Origin: Propylenella binzhouense
GTDB taxonomy: Bacteria; Pseudomonadota; Alphaproteobacteria; Rhizobiales; Afifellaceae
Reading direction: 5' to 3'
Assembly (NCBI RefSeq): GCF_009866965.1
Contig: NZ_SPKJ01000001.1
Span: 94,413-158,412 of the forward strand
DNA: 64,000 bases
The notes under the pieces are model-generated. The model was not told where the DNA came from. It was given only the letters and a program-made list of their open reading frames with translations, and ran no database searches. The position numbers were made by a program, and so were the translations under genes. Below are positions 7,143 through 14,398 of the stretch, in pieces. The number at the start of each line of letters is the position of its first letter. Position 1 is the first letter of the stretch.

Positions 7143-7580
7143 ATGACCGAAAGAGAGAAACACGCGCCGCGCTTCCCTGAAATCTGCCCCGGCGACTGGA
7201 TCGGGGAAATCGTTGGAAGCTGCTCCGTCAATTTCGGGCAGGTCGTGCAGGACGGGCCACCGAGGCAGTCCGTCGAGCTCACCTATCTCATCATGCCAGC
7301 GGCGCTCGCGATGCCGGAGACCCGGTTCACCTGGCCCGGCGTCATCGTGATCATGACGCCGACGCCGATGAAGACCGAACATGCTGACGCCGGCAGCTTG
7401 TTCAAGGCGGCACATTTGCCTGCGCTTGCGCTTTCGCTCGATGTCACGCGCGGCCAGTTCTCCGACATGCTGCGGATGTTCGAGGCAAAGCGCCTGCGAG
7501 GCTTTCACTTTACGCTGGAGGCGGGAAGCGACGGCGCGTGGCCCGTTCGCAGCTGGGGAATGGGTGCAGCCATAACCTAG
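7143..7580 (+). CDS. Hypothetical protein between CBASS and integrase
   Basis: A 145-aa ORF, 73 bp after the preceding small gene and on the same strand. The sequence alternates beta-like hydrophobic stretches (VELTYLIMP, GVIVIMTP) with a helix near the C-terminus (QFSDMLRMFEAKRL). It reads as a small soluble beta-rich protein. No family is recognised, and there is no signal peptide. A 174-codon open frame on the opposite strand is Arg/His-rich and looks like its antisense shadow. The gene may be a cargo gene of the integrated element or the last gene of the CBASS transcript. Confidence 0.5.
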   Translation: MTEREKHAPRFPEICPGDWIGEIVGSCSVNFGQVVQDGPPRQSVELTYLIMPAALAMPETRFTWPGVIVIMTPTPMKTEHADAGSLFKAAHLPALALSLDVTRGQFSDMLRMFEAKRLRGFHFTLEAGSDGAWPVRSWGMGAAIT

Positions 7581-7704
7581 CGACCGCTGCGTCCGCCTCG
7601 CCGCCATGCAATGGGCTCGCCGAGGAGGTCACGCACATCGTCGCCTGCCACGGTCGGTCGAGAAGTGGCCGGTACCAAACATCGCCGCGCACGAACCCGC
7701 TCTC

Positions 7705-9048
7705 CTATGCCGCGAGGCGCTTTCCCGGTTCGGCCGCGTTCTCGGCTGACGCAAACAGGCGCTCCATCGCTGCTAGACGCGACTCACGATCAATTGCGTA
7801 AGAGCTTCGCTTGAACTGTACGCCTTCGAGCAACCCGTTGATGTAACCGGCCACAGCATCAGCAGCCATGATCAAGGCGGTGTCGACGGTGTGGATGTAT
7901 CGGCTTGTGACAGTGCCTTGTGCGTGACCGAGAAGCGCAGCGACGGTCGATTCGGTAAAGCCGAGGTCGTTGGCCACACTAGCGTAACTGTGTCGAAGCA
8001 CGTGGGGCGTGATGCCGGCGAGTGGCGTACCCCCGACCATCTTGTGCCAGTGCTTGGGAAACCCGACGAGCGGCTTTCCCTCAAGGGTTCCGACGAACAC
8101 GGGTCCGGCTGGGTGTTCTGGGCGACGAGCGGTTAGCAGATCGATCACTGGTAGCCCGACGGGGCGCACCGATGCGCCTTCCTTGCTGTCGGTCAGACGC
8201 AGACAACTGTTATCGGCGTCCACTTCCGGCCAGATGAGATTGATGATCTCGCCGCGCCGGCAGCCGGTCAGAGCGATTGTTCGCGCGATCGCCGCTGCCG
8301 TGGCGAGTTGATCATCCTGTGCCGCCTTCCGCAAAAGCTTTCCAAGGAGCCGATATTCGTCCTCCGACAGGCGTCGGGTTCGCTTGTCATAGGCCGGCTT
8401 GCGAATGCCATGAGCCGGATTGGTCTCGATAATCCCGTTCTCGCGCGCATAGGTGAGGATGGCGCCGAGCATGCCGACTGTCCGTGTGCCCGTGCCGATC
8501 CCGCCGCGCACGATCGACCTGCCACGCTTCTTGGTCTTCTGATCGGCCTTGGTCTTTCCTGAAGCGACATCGCGCATGAACCGGATGATGTCGGCGCTGG
8601 TGAGATCCTTCACGCGCCGGGTCCCCAGCAGGGGAATGATGTGGCGCCGGATGCGGCCTTCATCCGTATAGATGGTCGAGGCCTTCTTCGGGCGCCGCTT
8701 CTTGCCGAGGATCAGGCCATTCTTCGCGTCCTCGAGATAGCGCTCGCACAGCTCCTTGACGGTGATCGCCTTGTGATCGAGTTCGCGCTCTTCGGCGGGA
8801 TTGTCGCCCTGCGCGATGCGGCCGAGCAGGACGCGCGCTTGGACGCGCGCAGTCTCGGGCGTCCAGACGCCGTGCGTGCCGATCGTAAAACGCCGCGTGC
8901 GCCCCTTGGCGCGGTACTGCACGAGGTAGCTGCGCTTGCCCGACTTGAAGACGCGCAGCCCGAAGCCGGGCAGTTCGTCGTCCCAGATGAAATAGTCTTT
9001 GTCGCCGGCTTCGGCGTGATCGACGATGCGCTTGCTTAACTTCGCCAT
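7705..9048 (-). CDS. int: Tyrosine-type site-specific integrase
   Basis: A 447-aa phage/island integrase of the P4-like group. The N-terminal arm-binding domain with SGKRSYLVQYRAKG and TIGTHGVWTPE covers residues about 20-85, and a core-binding SAM-like domain follows at about 95-210. The catalytic domain has Arg264 (TGCRRGE), the box HVLRHSYA with His349 and Arg352, His375 (LLGHAQ) and the nucleophile Tyr384 (RYIHTVD). All catalytic residues are present. The gene reads leftward, away from a 3' fragment of tRNA-Arg at 9245-9289, the usual position for an integrase beside its attachment site. It probably mobilised the defence genes to its left. A fragment of a close relative lies at 2494-2574. 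Confidence 0.95.
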   Translation of the reverse strand: MAKLSKRIVDHAEAGDKDYFIWDDELPGFGLRVFKSGKRSYLVQYRAKGRTRRFTIGTHGVWTPETARVQARVLLGRIAQGDNPAEERELDHKAITVKELCERYLEDAKNGLILGKKRRPKKASTIYTDEGRIRRHIIPLLGTRRVKDLTSADIIRFMRDVASGKTKADQKTKKRGRSIVRGGIGTGTRTVGMLGAILTYARENGIIETNPAHGIRKPAYDKRTRRLSEDEYRLLGKLLRKAAQDDQLATAAAIARTIALTGCRRGEIINLIWPEVDADNSCLRLTDSKEGASVRPVGLPVIDLLTARRPEHPAGPVFVGTLEGKPLVGFPKHWHKMVGGTPLAGITPHVLRHSYASVANDLGFTESTVAALLGHAQGTVTSRYIHTVDTALIMAADAVAGYINGLLEGVQFKRSSYAIDRESRLAAMERLFASAENAAEPGKRLAA

Positions 9049-9244
9049 GTGACATACTCCGGCGGCTGCGCCGCGTTCCGTTGGACCCTTTCCGCGGAAG
9101 CACCACGGAAGCAGCCGGACGGAAATTCGGGGTCATCACAGGATACTGGCTTCGGGATTGATAACCAGAAAAGATCAGCGTCTACAGTGGTTTAGCGTGC
9201 CCTAGCGTGCAAATAGAAACTGTGGCGCAAACCGTCTTTTCAGG

Positions 9245-9289
9245 CTCCGAAGGCAGAGGTCACAGGTTCGAATCCTGTCGGGTGCGCCA
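9245..9289 (+). repeat. 3' fragment of tRNA-Arg(CCG), likely att site
   Basis: These 45 nt read as the 3' half of a tRNA. They start with anticodon loop CTCCGAA (anticodon CCG), then the 3' anticodon stem, the variable loop, a T-arm with GGTTCGAATCC, the acceptor strand CGGGTGC, the discriminator G and CCA. The 5' half, which should begin GCACCCG, is absent upstream. It is therefore not a working tRNA but the duplicated end left by integration. The integrase gene starts about 200 bp to the left. The intact tRNA-Arg gene should sit at the far end of the element, outside the window. Apart from this fragment, the 9049-9454 interval contains no gene. Confidence 0.8.
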
Positions 9290-9454
9290 ATTTCCTCAGG
9301 TCCATTCCGGAATAAGGCTGGGCACTGGGTCTGCTATCGACCCCATTCCTGATGTCCGGAATGTCCGCTTCACTGCAGGCTAGTTGGCACCGAATGGGAC
9401 AGGAAAGGGCTACGTCGTGGCCGCCCCTCGAAGAGCACCACCGCTAGTAAGCGG

Positions 9455-10183
9455 CTATTTCTTGGAGGCCTTGCGGGCGTAAATTTCTTTCACCATCGCC
9501 TCCCTCTCTTCCTTAGAACGCAGGTTGGCATAGAACTCGTCCACAAACTCGTGCGTCGAATTCACAATCGATTCGTACCGTTGAGCTGATGTCTGTTCCT
9601 TCAGTTTCTCTGCGGTTTCCTCTGCGGTGTCGCATGCGAGCACAGTTGCAGCGCGGATGTTAATTTCCGCTGCGTCGATCATTCTATCCACCATCTCGCT
9701 TGTGATGACATCCGACGGTCGCTTGAAAAGCCCATCGACGAAGTCGCAATAAAGCGATGCGTTCCGTCCCTGGAAAAGCATGGGGCCCACGTTGACACCG
9801 ACGAATGCTTTAGACAGCACCTCGTCGATGCTGACAGATTTCTGGCCTTCTTTAATGGCGCTTTCCAATATCGGAATGGCATTTGCTAAGCCCATAAACT
9901 GGCTGGCCTTAGAGTCGTGCGATCTAAACCGCTTGGCCGTTGATTTCCAATCGACAGCATGGCCAATGATTATTTGCGTTGCAGCGCCGAGCAGAATGGA
10001 AAGCTTGCCAATTTCCTCGCAAGCCATGTAGGCCACAGCATAAGATCTGGCTAGCTTGTTGTTAGCGCGTAGAATCTTTGCATCCTCCAACAGGTCAAGC
10101 GCGTTATCTTTGACGGCAACGATGCCCTGACACAGGGTTCTAAGATCAAGATCCTTCATCGAACTGCTTACCAATTTCCTCAT
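9455..10183 (-). CDS. abiV: AbiV-family abortive infection protein (HEPN-like)
   Basis: With the start at 10183 the protein is 242 aa. The region DNALDLLEDAKIL, then ARSYAVAYMACEEIGKLSIL, is the signature of AbiV proteins: an all-helical HEPN-type fold with the conserved EEIGK. A long Lys/Glu-rich helical C-terminus follows. AbiV proteins block phage development after infection. The open frame extends to 10441, but that extension overlaps an IS481-family left end on the other strand, so the native start is probably 10183 or the ATG at 10159. No clear ribosome site distinguishes them. GC content is visibly lower than in the neighbouring genes, consistent with recent acquisition. The gene lies between two tRNA-end-like repeats. 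Confidence 0.75.
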   Translation of the reverse strand: MRKLVSSSMKDLDLRTLCQGIVAVKDNALDLLEDAKILRANNKLARSYAVAYMACEEIGKLSILLGAATQIIIGHAVDWKSTAKRFRSHDSKASQFMGLANAIPILESAIKEGQKSVSIDEVLSKAFVGVNVGPMLFQGRNASLYCDFVDGLFKRPSDVITSEMVDRMIDAAEINIRAATVLACDTAEETAEKLKEQTSAQRYESIVNSTHEFVDEFYANLRSKEEREAMVKEIYARKASKK

Positions 10184-10216
10184 TGGAGTGCTGTCGCATG
10201 ATGCGGTTACCCCCTC

Positions 10217-10247
10217 ACAACCTAAATGTGAGGTTTCATTAGGTTGT
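10217..10247. repeat. Nested inverted repeat at the IS481 end, upstream of abiV
   Basis: ACAACCTAA (10217-10225) and TTAGGTTGT (10239-10247) are perfect complements around a 13-nt loop. Inside this lies a second pair, CCTCACA (10213-10219) and TGTGAGG (10227-10233). The right half belongs to the terminal sequence of the insertion element. The left half may be leftover from an adjacent inverted IS end. The repeat sits about 35 bp before the predicted abiV start and could influence its expression. Confidence 0.5.
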
Positions 10248-10408
10248 CCATCCGGTCCGATCCGGGAGAAGCTGAAGGTGTCAAAGCCGCAGCACTTCAG
10301 GAAGAGGTCCGGATGAACGTGCACAAGAATGCCCGCCTGACGCTGATTGGTCGAGAGCGGATGGTGATGATGGTCATGCGCGGACAGACGCCGAAGAATT
10401 ATATGTAG
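10227..10408 (+). mobile_element. Truncated IS481-family element (left end and transposase N-terminus)
   Basis: TGTGAGGTTTCATTAGGTTG at 10227 onwards resembles the terminal repeat of IS481-type elements. The non-coding leader and a transposase start at 10313 follow in the expected order. The 31 codons MNVHKNARLTLIGRE... through RGQTPKN match the conserved N-terminus of IS481 transposases. The frame then hits TAG at 10406-10408 and the similarity ends. Only the first fraction of the element survives, so it is dead. It points away from abiV. Confidence 0.7.
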
Positions 10409-10440
10409 CACTGACAATGACATAGCGGTGCCCAGTTTCA

Positions 10441-10463
10441 TCCTATCCGGCGCGCCAATTTCC
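10441..10463 (+). repeat. Diverged copy of the tRNA-Arg 3' end (possible second att site)
   Basis: Twenty of these 23 bases match 9275-9297, the end of the tRNA-Arg fragment plus its flank (CGCGCCAATTTCC is shared almost exactly). The preceding bases (AGTTTCATCC) also resemble the T-arm of the first copy. Two such repeats bracket the abiV segment at about 9.29-10.44 kb. It may mark a second integration event in tandem. Chance similarity or another tRNA's 3' end cannot be excluded. Confidence 0.45.
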
Positions 10464-10889
10464 GCAATGAAGTCAACGAATTATCTGATTGTGCGCGCCT
10501 TCCAGGTTTTGGCGGCCTCTGCCCACGGAAGCGCCGCGTCGCGTTTCCTGCGCGACGGAAAAGGGGGCGTTGGACGCGTTTCTGCGGAATTCGAGGACGC
10601 GCCTGAGCCATTCTTGGCGAAAGCATTTCGGCTCGAGACACAGCTAACCCATCGAGCGTTGCTCACGTGGGCAACGCCCATCGTTATTGGCGCAAGCTAA
10701 TTTGCCAGGTGGACGGTAAGGCTTCCTGTGACCCATAGCAGCGGTTCGGAACGCCTGCTTTCGGCGCAATGCGACTATTTCGCCCGATAGGGCGAGACCT
10801 GCCTCACTGCTGATCTTGACGCAATCCGCTTTCGGTCCGTCGGAAAACCCGATGATCGGCGCTATAAGGTTTGACCTGCCGCTGAACCT
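10464..10889. other. Intergenic stretch without a recognisable gene
   Basis: About 425 bp with only short unconvincing frames on both strands. No tRNA, terminator or protein similarity is recognised. It is bounded by the tRNA-end-like repeat on the left and an IS3-family tail on the right, so it is probably insertion debris. Confidence 0.4.
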
Positions 10890-11150
10890 TCATCGAGCGG
10901 CGATTGGAGTCTCGGCTGTTGATGCACCATTTGGCGCTGCATGAGCAATCGGCGCCGTCGCGGAGCTTTCATCCGGCGGAGCGTCGCTGCCGGTTGCGGT
11001 GATGGTGGTGGCGAACTCGGCCGGAATGGCGTAGCCCAACGCCGAGTGAGGCCTCTCGTGTTGTACTCGCTGACCCACTCGGCGATGGCGTTCCGGGCGT
11101 GATCGAGGCCGAAGAACAGGCTCTCGTTGAGCAGCTCGTCGATGCTTTTC
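10890..11150 (-). pseudogene. IS3-family transposase (OrfB) C-terminal remnant
   Basis: Reading leftward, the translation gives SIDELLNESLFFGLDHAR, then IAEWVSEYNT. After a frameshift it continues as RPHSALGYAIPAEFATTI in another frame. This is the classical C-terminal end of IS3-family OrfB proteins (YN...RPHSALGY..PAEF), here broken by at least one frameshift and lacking the DDE core. The relic begins only a few bases after the stop codon of the amino-acid permease gene. The insertion or a later deletion therefore probably removed whatever followed that gene. Confidence 0.8.
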
Positions 11151-11155
11151 AGAGG

Positions 11156-11818
11156 CTACCTGGCGGTGCGGCGGCGGTTGCTCACGTCGAGCTGACGCTC
11201 GGTCCATTCGACCAGTTTGGCCGCAGGATAGCTGATTGCGAAATAAAGAACCGCCACCAATCCGAAAATCTCGAAATGGTGAAAGGTTTTCGCCGCGAGG
11301 AGTTGTCCCGTCATCATCAGATCTCTCATGGTGATGACCGAGACAAGCGACGAATCCTTGAACATCGATACGAAAAAATTTCCCAGCGAAGGAATGACCA
11401 GCCGGATCGCTTGCGGAATGAGTATCTTCCAGAGGGCGAGCCGTCGCGTCATGCCCAGCGCCGTCGCCGCCTCGAACTGGCCGCGCGGCACGGCCTGGAT
11501 GCCGGAGCGGAACACCTCGGCCATATAGGCGGCATAGTTGATCGAGAGCCCCGCCACCCCCGCGACGAAGGGCGACAGCACGATGCCGCCATAGGGCAGC
11601 ACGTAATAGAGCGTAAAAAGCTGCAGCAGCAGCGGCGTGCCGCGTATGAACTGAATATAGGCGGCGGCCAGCCAGCGCACCGGTGCCAGCTGCGACAGAC
11701 GCGAAAGCCCGATGAGGAGGCCAAGGCCAAGCGCGAGCGCATAGGCGGCGAAAGAGACCTCCAGCGTCACCAGCGCGCCGTACAGCAGGGGCGGCAGGTA
11801 GGAGACAAGCTGCTGCAC
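11156..11818 (-). CDS. Polar amino-acid ABC transporter permease (HisM/GlnP type)
   Basis: A 220-aa inner-membrane permease with about five hydrophobic segments. The BPD_transp_1 EAA loop EAATALGMTRRLALWKILIPQA lies at about residues 117-138 and contacts the ATPase. An IQFIRGTPLLLQL motif marks the polar amino-acid uptake subfamily. It starts with GTG at 11816-11818, preceded by GAGGA. It lies 70 bp downstream of the Tat-exported binding-protein gene and is presumably co-transcribed with it. No ATPase gene follows. An IS3 relic occupies that position, so transport would need an ATPase from elsewhere. Confidence 0.92.
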   Translation of the reverse strand: MQQLVSYLPPLLYGALVTLEVSFAAYALALGLGLLIGLSRLSQLAPVRWLAAAYIQFIRGTPLLLQLFTLYYVLPYGGIVLSPFVAGVAGLSINYAAYMAEVFRSGIQAVPRGQFEAATALGMTRRLALWKILIPQAIRLVIPSLGNFFVSMFKDSSLVSVITMRDLMMTGQLLAAKTFHHFEIFGLVAVLYFAISYPAAKLVEWTERQLDVSNRRRTAR

Positions 11819-11888
11819 GGTGCGATCCTCGTGGTCCGGCGCCCGGGAACAGGCAGGGCGGACCGTCCCACGACAATCCGCCCGATGC

Positions 11889-12803
11889 TCAGTTGTTGAC
11901 GGCGGTCAGGCCCCACTTGGCCAGAATCTTCGGCATCTCGCCATTGTACTGCATCCATTCCACGGCGGCCGAGATCGCGCTCATGAGCTGGACGTCCTTC
12001 TGGCGGAAAGCATAGCGGCTATAGGCGCTCGGGTTCTTGACCGAACGCGGGGCGTAGTCCTCGACCATCTCCACCTGCCATTCGGGATGGTCCTTGAGCG
12101 AGGCCGCCATCACCGGCTGGTCGTAGAGCACGGCGTCGAGGCGGCCCATGGCGAGCTCAGGCAGCATCTGCACCCAGTCCTGATAGAGCTGGGCATCGAG
12201 GCCCTTCTCGGCGTCGAGCCATTCGGCATAGTTGCTGCCGATCAGCGTGCCGACGCGATGGCCCTTGAGATCGGCAAGCTGGTGCAGCTTGAGCGGGTTG
12301 CCTTTCTTCACGACCAGAGCCTCGGCGTAATAATAGGTCGGGAAGCTGAAGCTCACGACCTTCGCCCGCTCGGTGGTGGACATGATGGAATCGCCGACCA
12401 TGTCGAAGCGTCCGGCCTCCACGCCCGGCACAAGGCCATCGAACGTTACGGTCTGGGGATCGATTTCCTTGATTTTCAGCATCTTTGCCGCGAGGCGGAT
12501 GATATCGGCATCGATGCCCTGCCACTCGTTGGAGCCGGCGTCGAAGAAGCTGAAGGGCCAGCTGTTCGCCGTGGCCACGACCAGCTTTCCCTTGGCCTGA
12601 ACATCGGCCAAGGAACTGTCCGAGCCGCCGATATCGGGAATGGAAAAGCCCTCGAAGCTGGTGTCGATGGCCGGCGCCGCGGCGCGGGCCGCCGGCGCAT
12701 TGGCCAGCACGGCGGCACCCGCGGCGGAAGCGAGGCCGGCACGCATGAAATCGCGACGGCCGAAGGTCGGCCGCGCGGACGGCGTATCGTGAGATGCAGT
12801 CAT
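11889..12803 (-). CDS. Amino-acid ABC transporter substrate-binding protein with Tat signal
   Basis: A 304-aa periplasmic binding protein of SBP family 3. Its N-terminus has the twin-arginine motif RRDFMRAG followed by a hydrophobic stretch and AAARA-type cleavage region, so it is exported folded by the Tat system. The mature part has the two-lobe features VDAI-like DADIIRLAAKML and FDMVGDSIMSTTERA, typical of polar amino-acid binders. The ATG at 12803 is preferred to the one at 12815 because GGAGA lies 5 nt upstream. It is the first gene of a two-gene unit with the permease. The ligand cannot be deduced. The adjacent hydantoinase and flavoprotein genes suggest an N-substituted amino acid. 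Confidence 0.9.
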   Translation of the reverse strand: MTASHDTPSARPTFGRRDFMRAGLASAAGAAVLANAPAARAAAPAIDTSFEGFSIPDIGGSDSSLADVQAKGKLVVATANSWPFSFFDAGSNEWQGIDADIIRLAAKMLKIKEIDPQTVTFDGLVPGVEAGRFDMVGDSIMSTTERAKVVSFSFPTYYYAEALVVKKGNPLKLHQLADLKGHRVGTLIGSNYAEWLDAEKGLDAQLYQDWVQMLPELAMGRLDAVLYDQPVMAASLKDHPEWQVEMVEDYAPRSVKNPSAYSRYAFRQKDVQLMSAISAAVEWMQYNGEMPKILAKWGLTAVNN

Positions 12804-13255
12804 GCCCGTCTCCAAGATTGTCCCTGCTTCGATGCAGGGGGTTGTTCCCCATCGTCGTCAGCCCGGAAGGTGATGCTGCCGACGGAACGATCGCTCGCCG
12901 TTACGCAGCCGCTGCTCAACCCGGCTCATTCGCGAGCGACGAGTAACGTCTCATAAAATTCGCATAGATTCAAGCAAATCGTTCAATAACTTTATTATTG
13001 GAGAAAAAATTTTCAGCTCAACGAATTAGTGTATTGGCTTCAGAACCAAGAACTTCTTTGAAATGAAATTGATACACCTTTCCAAACGTCACTTCACATC
13101 GAATTGTCTTCGCCTCATCTTCTCCGCAGCCCTATACGCGCGTGCGAGTACTGCCGCCCAGGCAGGCGGCCTTGGTCGGATGCGAACGCGCGGCGCGGCC
13201 GCACCGGCCGGCCACGCAGCCTGAAATGGCGGAAGCCCGCTCCCGCCAGGCCCCT
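12804..13255. other. Intergenic region upstream of the ABC binding-protein gene
   Basis: About 450 bp without a convincing gene. Bases 12950-13085 are markedly AT-rich for this DNA and probably hold the leftward promoter of the binding-protein/permease pair. I could not fix -35 and -10 boxes. The part near 13100-13255 is GC-rich and shows nothing specific. Confidence 0.4.
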
Positions 13256-14398
13256 TTAGAACAGCGGCAGCGAAGGCTCGGCCTTGCCCGCCGCCCACGG
13301 GGCGATCCGCTCCACGGGCTGCTCGCCAAGAGCGGCCGCGGCGATGCCAGAAGCGACAAGCGGGGCCAGCTTGAAACCGTGGCCGGAACAGGCCGAAACC
13401 GCAAAGCCGTTCGCGCCCGGCTGCACCACCCGGAAGGTCTCGTCGTCGGTGACAGTGTAGAAGCAGGCGCGCGGCTCGATGATGCTGTAGCTCTCGACAT
13501 CGCGGTAGGCCTTCTTCATGCCGGCCCAGATGGGCGCGATGTCGTCCGCGGTCGCGATGCGGTCCTCGTCGGGATCGCCGGTGAGCGAGAAGCGGTGATC
13601 GCCGATCTTGAGGCGGGTGCCGCGCCGGGGCGGCAGGCAGTAGAGCCCGGCCTCGACATCCCGGACCACTACGACCGGCGCCGACATCCAGACGCGCAGA
13701 TGCTCGGGCGGCGGCGCGAGATAGAGCACGGCCTGCCGCGAAGGCACGGCCACGCCGTCGAGGCCCGGCACCAGCCGCCCGATCCAAGGCCCTGCCGCCA
13801 CGATCACGCGGTCGGCGCCGAACACGCCCCTGGACGTGGTAACGGTGGCCCTGTCAGGATCGACGTCGGTGACAGGCGTATGGGCCTGGAATTCAACGCC
13901 CAGCAGATTCAGATGGACGATCAGGTCGGTCATGATCCGGCGCGGGAACAGCAGCCCTGATCCGCCGACCTCGACCGCGCGGGAAATGCCCTGCTCGTTC
14001 AGCACCGGCAGGCGCCGGACGACCTCGGCGGCACCGAGATCCTTGCAGGAAATACCCATTTCCGCGAGTTGGGCTACCGTGTTGTCGTACCAGGCATCCT
14101 CATGGCGCAGCACATAAATGCCGCCGGTCTCCTCATAGTGCGATCGCCCCAGATCCGCCCACAGCGCGTCCCAGGCGCGGAAGGCCTGCGGCATCATCCG
14201 CGCATAGCCGTTGAGCTTGCCGTAGGCGTGGCGGTTGATGCGATGCTCGTCCAGCGAGGACGACATCGGGTTGGGGATCGGGCCCTGATCGAACAGCGTG
14301 ACCTTCACGCCGCGCCTGGAAAGGGCCCAGGCGAGGCTCAGCCCCATGATGCCGACCCCGACGACGATGACGCTCCCGACTGACGGTGTTGCGGACAT
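13256..14398 (-). CDS. FAD-dependent oxidoreductase, DAO/sarcosine-oxidase-like
   Basis: A 380-aa flavoprotein with an N-terminal FAD-binding Rossmann motif (VVGVGIMGLSLAWALSRRG, from residue about 11) and a DAO-type C-terminal domain ending in a second dinucleotide contact region (SACSGHGFKLAPLVASGI). The SGHGFK motif is typical of monomeric sarcosine oxidase and N-methyl-amino-acid oxidases, where flavin attaches near the C-terminus. It probably oxidises an N-methyl or secondary amino acid. The start codon directly abuts the stop of hyuB, so it is the distal gene of the hydantoinase operon. N-carbamoyl or N-methyl products of hydantoin breakdown are plausible substrates. Confidence 0.88.
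   Translation of the reverse strand: MSATPSVGSVIVVGVGIMGLSLAWALSRRGVKVTLFDQGPIPNPMSSSLDEHRINRHAYGKLNGYARMMPQAFRAWDALWADLGRSHYEETGGIYVLRHEDAWYDNTVAQLAEMGISCKDLGAAEVVRRLPVLNEQGISRAVEVGGSGLLFPRRIMTDLIVHLNLLGVEFQAHTPVTDVDPDRATVTTSRGVFGADRVIVAAGPWIGRLVPGLDGVAVPSRQAVLYLAPPPEHLRVWMSAPVVVVRDVEAGLYCLPPRRGTRLKIGDHRFSLTGDPDEDRIATADDIAPIWAGMKKAYRDVESYSIIEPRACFYTVTDDETFRVVQPGANGFAVSACSGHGFKLAPLVASGIAAAALGEQPVERIAPWAAGKAEPSLPLF

Noticed and set aside
7083..7607. A 174-codon leftward frame between the CBASS operon and integrase
   Set aside because: Arg/His-rich, and opposite a 145-codon rightward frame with a more natural amino-acid pattern.
9226..9289. A complete tRNA gene
   Set aside because: The 5' acceptor strand, D-arm and 5' anticodon stem are missing. 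Only the 3' part is present.
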